In this document: positions 61,284-64,000 of the stretch, piece after piece
Position numbering within the stretch: position 1 is the stretch's first letter
How the letters are laid out: each line of letters begins with the position of its first letter
Assembly (NCBI RefSeq): GCF_003337485.1
Contig: NZ_QPJJ01000001.1
Span: 62,001-126,000 of the forward strand
From: Saliterribacillus persicus
GTDB lineage: Bacteria; Bacillota; Bacilli; Bacillales; Amphibacillaceae
DNA: 64,000 nucleotides
Direction: 5' to 3'
The notes under the pieces: model-generated
What the model saw: the letters and a program-made list of their open reading frames with translations, nothing else
What the model was told of the DNA's origin: nothing
Databases searched by the model: none
Translations under genes and position numbers: made by a program

Positions 61284-62270
61284 ATGGCTGCAACAACTGC
61301 AAATAATAATAAACAAAAAAGCTTCGCAAACTCTGGTGCCTTACAGCAGATACTTGCATTTGCCAGTTTAATTGTATTAATCATATTTTTTTCAATTGCT
61401 TCTGAGAATTTTCTAAGCTGGTCAAATATTGAAGGGATTTTATTATCAACAACAGTAATTGGAATATTAGCTCTCGGTACAACATTCGTAATTATCACTG
61501 GTGGAATTGATTTATCTATCGGTACAGGTATGACTTTAACCTCAGTAATGACTGGTGTTTTCATTGTCTACTTAGGCTTACCAGTTAGTGTCGGGATTCT
61601 CGGAGGTATACTTACTGGTGCATTAATTGGGTTTATTGCCGGATTCTCAGTCTCTATGCTAAGAATTCCTCCATTTATTGCAACCTTAGCAATGATGATG
61701 ATAGCTGAAGGATTATCACTGGTGATATCTGGGGCATCTCCTATCTATTTCAGTGATGTGGAAGGATTTAATAATATCGCACTCGGGTCCGTTATTCCAG
61801 GTATCTCTATTCCAAATGCAGTTTTAATATTCTTTTTAATGGTCATAATTGGTTGGATTTTATTATCTAAAACTATCGTTGGTCGATACACATTTGCCAT
61901 TGGTAGCAATGAGGAAGCAACTCGCTTGTCTGGAATAAACGTAAAAAAATGGAAGATGATCATTTACACCATTGCAGGTTGTTTTACAGGTGTTGCAGGT
62001 GTCATTATGGCATCGCGTTTAAATTCAGCTCAGCCAGCTCTAGGTATGGGGTATGAATTGGAAGCAATTGCAGCAGTTGTTATTGGTGGTACATCATTAA
62101 GCGGCGGTAAAGGTTCACTTATTGGTACGATGATTGGTGCACTTATTATGAGTGTACTTACAAATGGACTTCGTATTATGTCTATTCCTCAAGAATGGCA
62201 AACAGTTGTAATCGGTTTTGTTATTTTACTCGCCGTCTATTTTGATATGCTCCGCAAGAAAAATGAGTAA
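61284..62270 (+). CDS. ribose-type sugar ABC transporter permease
   Basis: A 328-residue CUT2 permease with eight to ten hydrophobic segments and the RbsC-type signatures FVIITGGIDLSIGTGMTL near 71, GFIAGFSVSMLRIPPFIATLAMM near 112 and GMGYELEAIAAVVIGGTSLSGGKGSLIGTMIGA near 253. It forms the membrane channel as a homodimer. It is 23 bases after the ATPase gene, with GGGAG upstream. Confidence 0.92.
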   Translation: MAATTANNNKQKSFANSGALQQILAFASLIVLIIFFSIASENFLSWSNIEGILLSTTVIGILALGTTFVIITGGIDLSIGTGMTLTSVMTGVFIVYLGLPVSVGILGGILTGALIGFIAGFSVSMLRIPPFIATLAMMMIAEGLSLVISGASPIYFSDVEGFNNIALGSVIPGISIPNAVLIFFLMVIIGWILLSKTIVGRYTFAIGSNEEATRLSGINVKKWKMIIYTIAGCFTGVAGVIMASRLNSAQPALGMGYELEAIAAVVIGGTSLSGGKGSLIGTMIGALIMSVLTNGLRIMSIPQEWQTVVIGFVILLAVYFDMLRKKNE

Positions 62271-62342
62271 CATTATTTTTTAGAAATAACTCATTTATTT
62301 GAGTTACTTCATATATGAAATTCAAACAAAGGGGAGAAAAAA

Positions 62343-63371
62343 ATGAAGAAAAAATGGTTAGCATTTTTAGTTGTTGTTATTTCCGTTCTATTTGTTCTAG
62401 CGGCATGTGGTAGTGAAACAGAGGAAGCATCAGAAAGTAGTGGTAATGAAAATGACGAAGGTAAAGAGACGGAAACTGAATCAGAAGAAGCAGCGGAAGA
62501 TAAGCCTTATATCGCTATTGTTTCAAAAGGGTTTCAACACCAATTCTGGCAAGCAGTACAAAGTGGTGCAGAAAAAGCTGCTGAAGAATTTGATGTAGAA
62601 ATTACTTTTGAAGGACCTGAAAATGAATCTCAGGTGGATAAGCAAATGGAAATGTTACAAGCTGCTCTTGATAAGAATCCTGATGCTATTGGTTTTGCAG
62701 CTCTAGATTCACAAGCTTCATCCCCATTATTGGAAAAAGCAGATGAATCTGGCATTCCTATTATTGCATTTGATTCTGGAGTGGATAGTGAAATCCCACT
62801 TGCTACAGCATCCACAGATAATTATGCAGCGGCACAAGAAGCTGCAAATAGAATGGCTGAATTAATTGGTGAGGAAGGTAAAGTAGCACTTGTCGTGCAT
62901 GACCAAGTATCGGTTACAGGCGTACAACGCCGTGATGGTTTTATAGAAACTATCGAAGAAAATTATCCGAATATTGAAATCGTAGATACACAATATGGCG
63001 GTGGTGATCACTTAGAATCTACCAACTTAGCAAAAACGATGATGCAAGCTAATCCGGATCTAGCTGGGATTTACGGTTCTAATGAAGGTTCTGCAATTGG
63101 TGTGGTGAATGCAGTTCGTGAATTAGGTAAAGAAGGTGAAATTACAATAGTTGGCTTCGATTCTGGTAAACAACAAATCGACGCAATTAAAGATGGTATC
63201 ATGGCAGGAGCTATCACACAGAATCCAGAGGGTATTGGATATGAAACAGTAAAAGCCGCAGTTCAAGCATTAGATGGCGAAGAAGTAGAAGAAAATATTG
63301 ATACTGGATACTTCTGGTATGATAAGGACAATATTGAAGATGAGGAAATTCAAGCAGCTATTTATGAATAA
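62343..63371 (+). CDS. ribose-type sugar ABC transporter binding lipoprotein
   Basis: A 342-residue periplasmic-binding-type protein with a lipoprotein signal (LFVLAACG, lipid Cys about residue 22) and an acidic Glu/Ser linker. The mature domain opens PYIAIVSKGFQHQFWQAVQSGAEKAAEEF and has FDSGVDSEIPLATASTDNYAAAQEAANRM near 142 and GIYGSNEGSAIGVVNAVRELG near 241. It captures the sugar outside the membrane for the CUT2 channel. AGGGGAG precedes the ATG. A terminator hairpin follows the stop. Confidence 0.92.
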   Translation: MKKKWLAFLVVVISVLFVLAACGSETEEASESSGNENDEGKETETESEEAAEDKPYIAIVSKGFQHQFWQAVQSGAEKAAEEFDVEITFEGPENESQVDKQMEMLQAALDKNPDAIGFAALDSQASSPLLEKADESGIPIIAFDSGVDSEIPLATASTDNYAAAQEAANRMAELIGEEGKVALVVHDQVSVTGVQRRDGFIETIEENYPNIEIVDTQYGGGDHLESTNLAKTMMQANPDLAGIYGSNEGSAIGVVNAVRELGKEGEITIVGFDSGKQQIDAIKDGIMAGAITQNPEGIGYETVKAAVQALDGEEVEENIDTGYFWYDKDNIEDEEIQAAIYE

Positions 63372-63380
63372 ACTACAATT

Positions 63381-63412
63381 GCCATAAGGAGACTTCTCCT
63401 TATGGCTTTAAT
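63381..63412 (+). terminator. terminator of the sugar importer operon
   Basis: GCCATAAGGAG and CTCCTTATGGC pair around a four-base loop, followed by TTTAATTTT. Confidence 0.85.
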
Positions 63413-63436
63413 TTTCAAAACATGCACATACAAGTC

Positions 63437-64000
63437 TTATATTTCAAAAATATTAACATTTTTCACACTATGTATAAATGCTTGATTAAAATTTCCAGAG
63501 TAAGACTGATTATGCCTTACACCCTTTCCGAAATGATATTCAGAAGCACGCACTTCCTGATGAAAAGACATAAAATTTGTTTTATCCAAACCCGACCCAG
63601 GCATGATAATCGGCCCCTTCACATTTGTAGACATCTTCATTAATTTTTTTATTTTTTCCTGTCCATCTACACAGGTTTCTGCCCCACCGGAGGTTAAAAT
63701 TCTCTCAACACCATAGGAGTATTTGGTTAATATTCTATAAGATTCCTCCAAATCTCGTGAATAATCAAAAGCTCGATGAAAAGTAATCCGAATATCAGAA
63801 TCCATAGATAGTATTTCGGTTATTAGTGTTTCATCTATGGTTTTATTTTTATTAAGTGCACCAAACACAAAATTTCTCACGCCAATATTAAGCATTTGAT
63901 CGACAGTGCTTTTTATTAAATCATTATCGTCTTCTAAATAAAAAAAGCCATGATTATGTGGTCGTATCATTACTTGAACGGGTATGTTAACAGTATTTAG
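63437..64000 (-). CDS. cutC: CutC-family copper homeostasis protein, 5' end outside the window
   Basis: The frame runs open to the right edge: residues NIPVQVMIRPHNHGFFYLED precede the first in-window ATG at 63970 and match the beta strand that usually carries VMIRPRGGDF in CutC. Further CutC landmarks are GVRNFVFGALN, ITFHRAFDYSRD, VERILTSGGAETCVDG and IIMPGSGLDKTN, and it ends with a weakly conserved tail. CutC is a TIM-barrel protein linked to copper homeostasis, but its activity is not settled. The true start lies beyond 64000. Confidence 0.85.
   Translation of the reverse strand, partial: LNTVNIPVQVMIRPHNHGFFYLEDDNDLIKSTVDQMLNIGVRNFVFGALNKNKTIDETLITEILSMDSDIRITFHRAFDYSRDLEESYRILTKYSYGVERILTSGGAETCVDGQEKIKKLMKMSTNVKGPIIMPGSGLDKTNFMSFHQEVRASEYHFGKGVRHNQSYSGNFNQAFIHSVKNVNIFEI

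Noticed and set aside
1-64000. CRISPR array, tRNA, rRNA or prophage
   Set aside because: Reading both strands I found no regularly spaced identical repeats with unique spacers, no cloverleaf-type sequences and no phage structural genes.

Overview
The window is low-GC chromosomal DNA from a Firmicute of the Bacillaceae type, probably one of the soil or halotolerant Bacillus-like genera. Supporting signs are a SAM-I (S-box) riboswitch in front of a YxjG/YxjH-type methionine synthase, strong AGGAGG-type ribosome binding sites, ATG/TTG/GTG starts, LCP-family wall proteins, a YkoG/YkoH/YkoI-like two-component set, an AadK-type aminoglycoside adenylyltransferase, and sites resembling CcpA cre, XylR and Fnr boxes. 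I see no rRNA, tRNA, CRISPR array, prophage or intact insertion sequence.

Layout. 0.2-5.5 kb: an ECF-type importer (S component, fused double ATPase, EcfT) with a PHP phosphoesterase, facing a RpiR-type regulator across a cluster of TGTAAATTT repeats. 5.6-13.9 kb: a chemoreceptor, a SAM-riboswitch-controlled MetE-like gene, a two-component system with a PepSY protein, a heme O synthase-like prenyltransferase and a SAM hydrolase-family protein. 14.1-17.1 kb: a small operon (VOC, SDR, ThuA, membrane-anchored GH43) behind a promoter overlapped by a cre-like site. 17.3-22.4 kb: a Ca-type P-ATPase, a CNNM/HlyC protein and AadK.

22.6-34.0 kb is a pentose and oligosaccharide block. A GH43 beta-xylosidase behind a XylR-like operator leads a minus-strand operon with ThuA, two Gfo/Idh/MocA oxidoreductases and a TIM-barrel epimerase. 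Divergent from it is a YjhG/YagF-type D-xylonate dehydratase. Beside that lie a FAH-family 2-keto-3-deoxy-pentonate dehydratase, an alpha-ketoglutarate semialdehyde dehydrogenase and an IclR regulator. Together these form the lower part of an oxidative (Weimberg-type) pentose route ending in 2-oxoglutarate. A 17-nt palindrome, GTTTTATATTATAAAAC, or a close relative of it, lies upstream of the dehydratase, the FAH gene and iclR, and is the likely IclR operator.

34.5-42.9 kb: an ArsR-type regulator with a large beta-rich C-terminal domain, an M29 aminopeptidase, an uncharacterised Bacillus-type protein, an Fnr-box-controlled Fe-S repair protein (ScdA/Ric), a cysteine-rich SufR-like regulator divergent from Mn-SOD, a flavin reductase, a Nudix hydrolase and an LCP protein. 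43.0-43.3 kb holds a GC-rich folded element that may be an IS200/IS605 (tnpB right-end/omega-RNA) relic.

43.3-63.4 kb is a second carbohydrate block. It contains an (alpha/alpha)6 glycosidase (GH95/GH65-like), a GH43 protein, a YesMN-type two-component system and a MalFG-type ABC importer without its own ATPase. Next is a complete L-fucose catabolic operon (lacI-fucU-fucA-fucK-fucI), divergent from a ribose-type ABC importer. Both divergent promoters carry the same GTTACCGATAAC-type operator. Between them lies a decayed FGGY kinase gene that still sits behind its promoter. The window ends inside a cutC gene.
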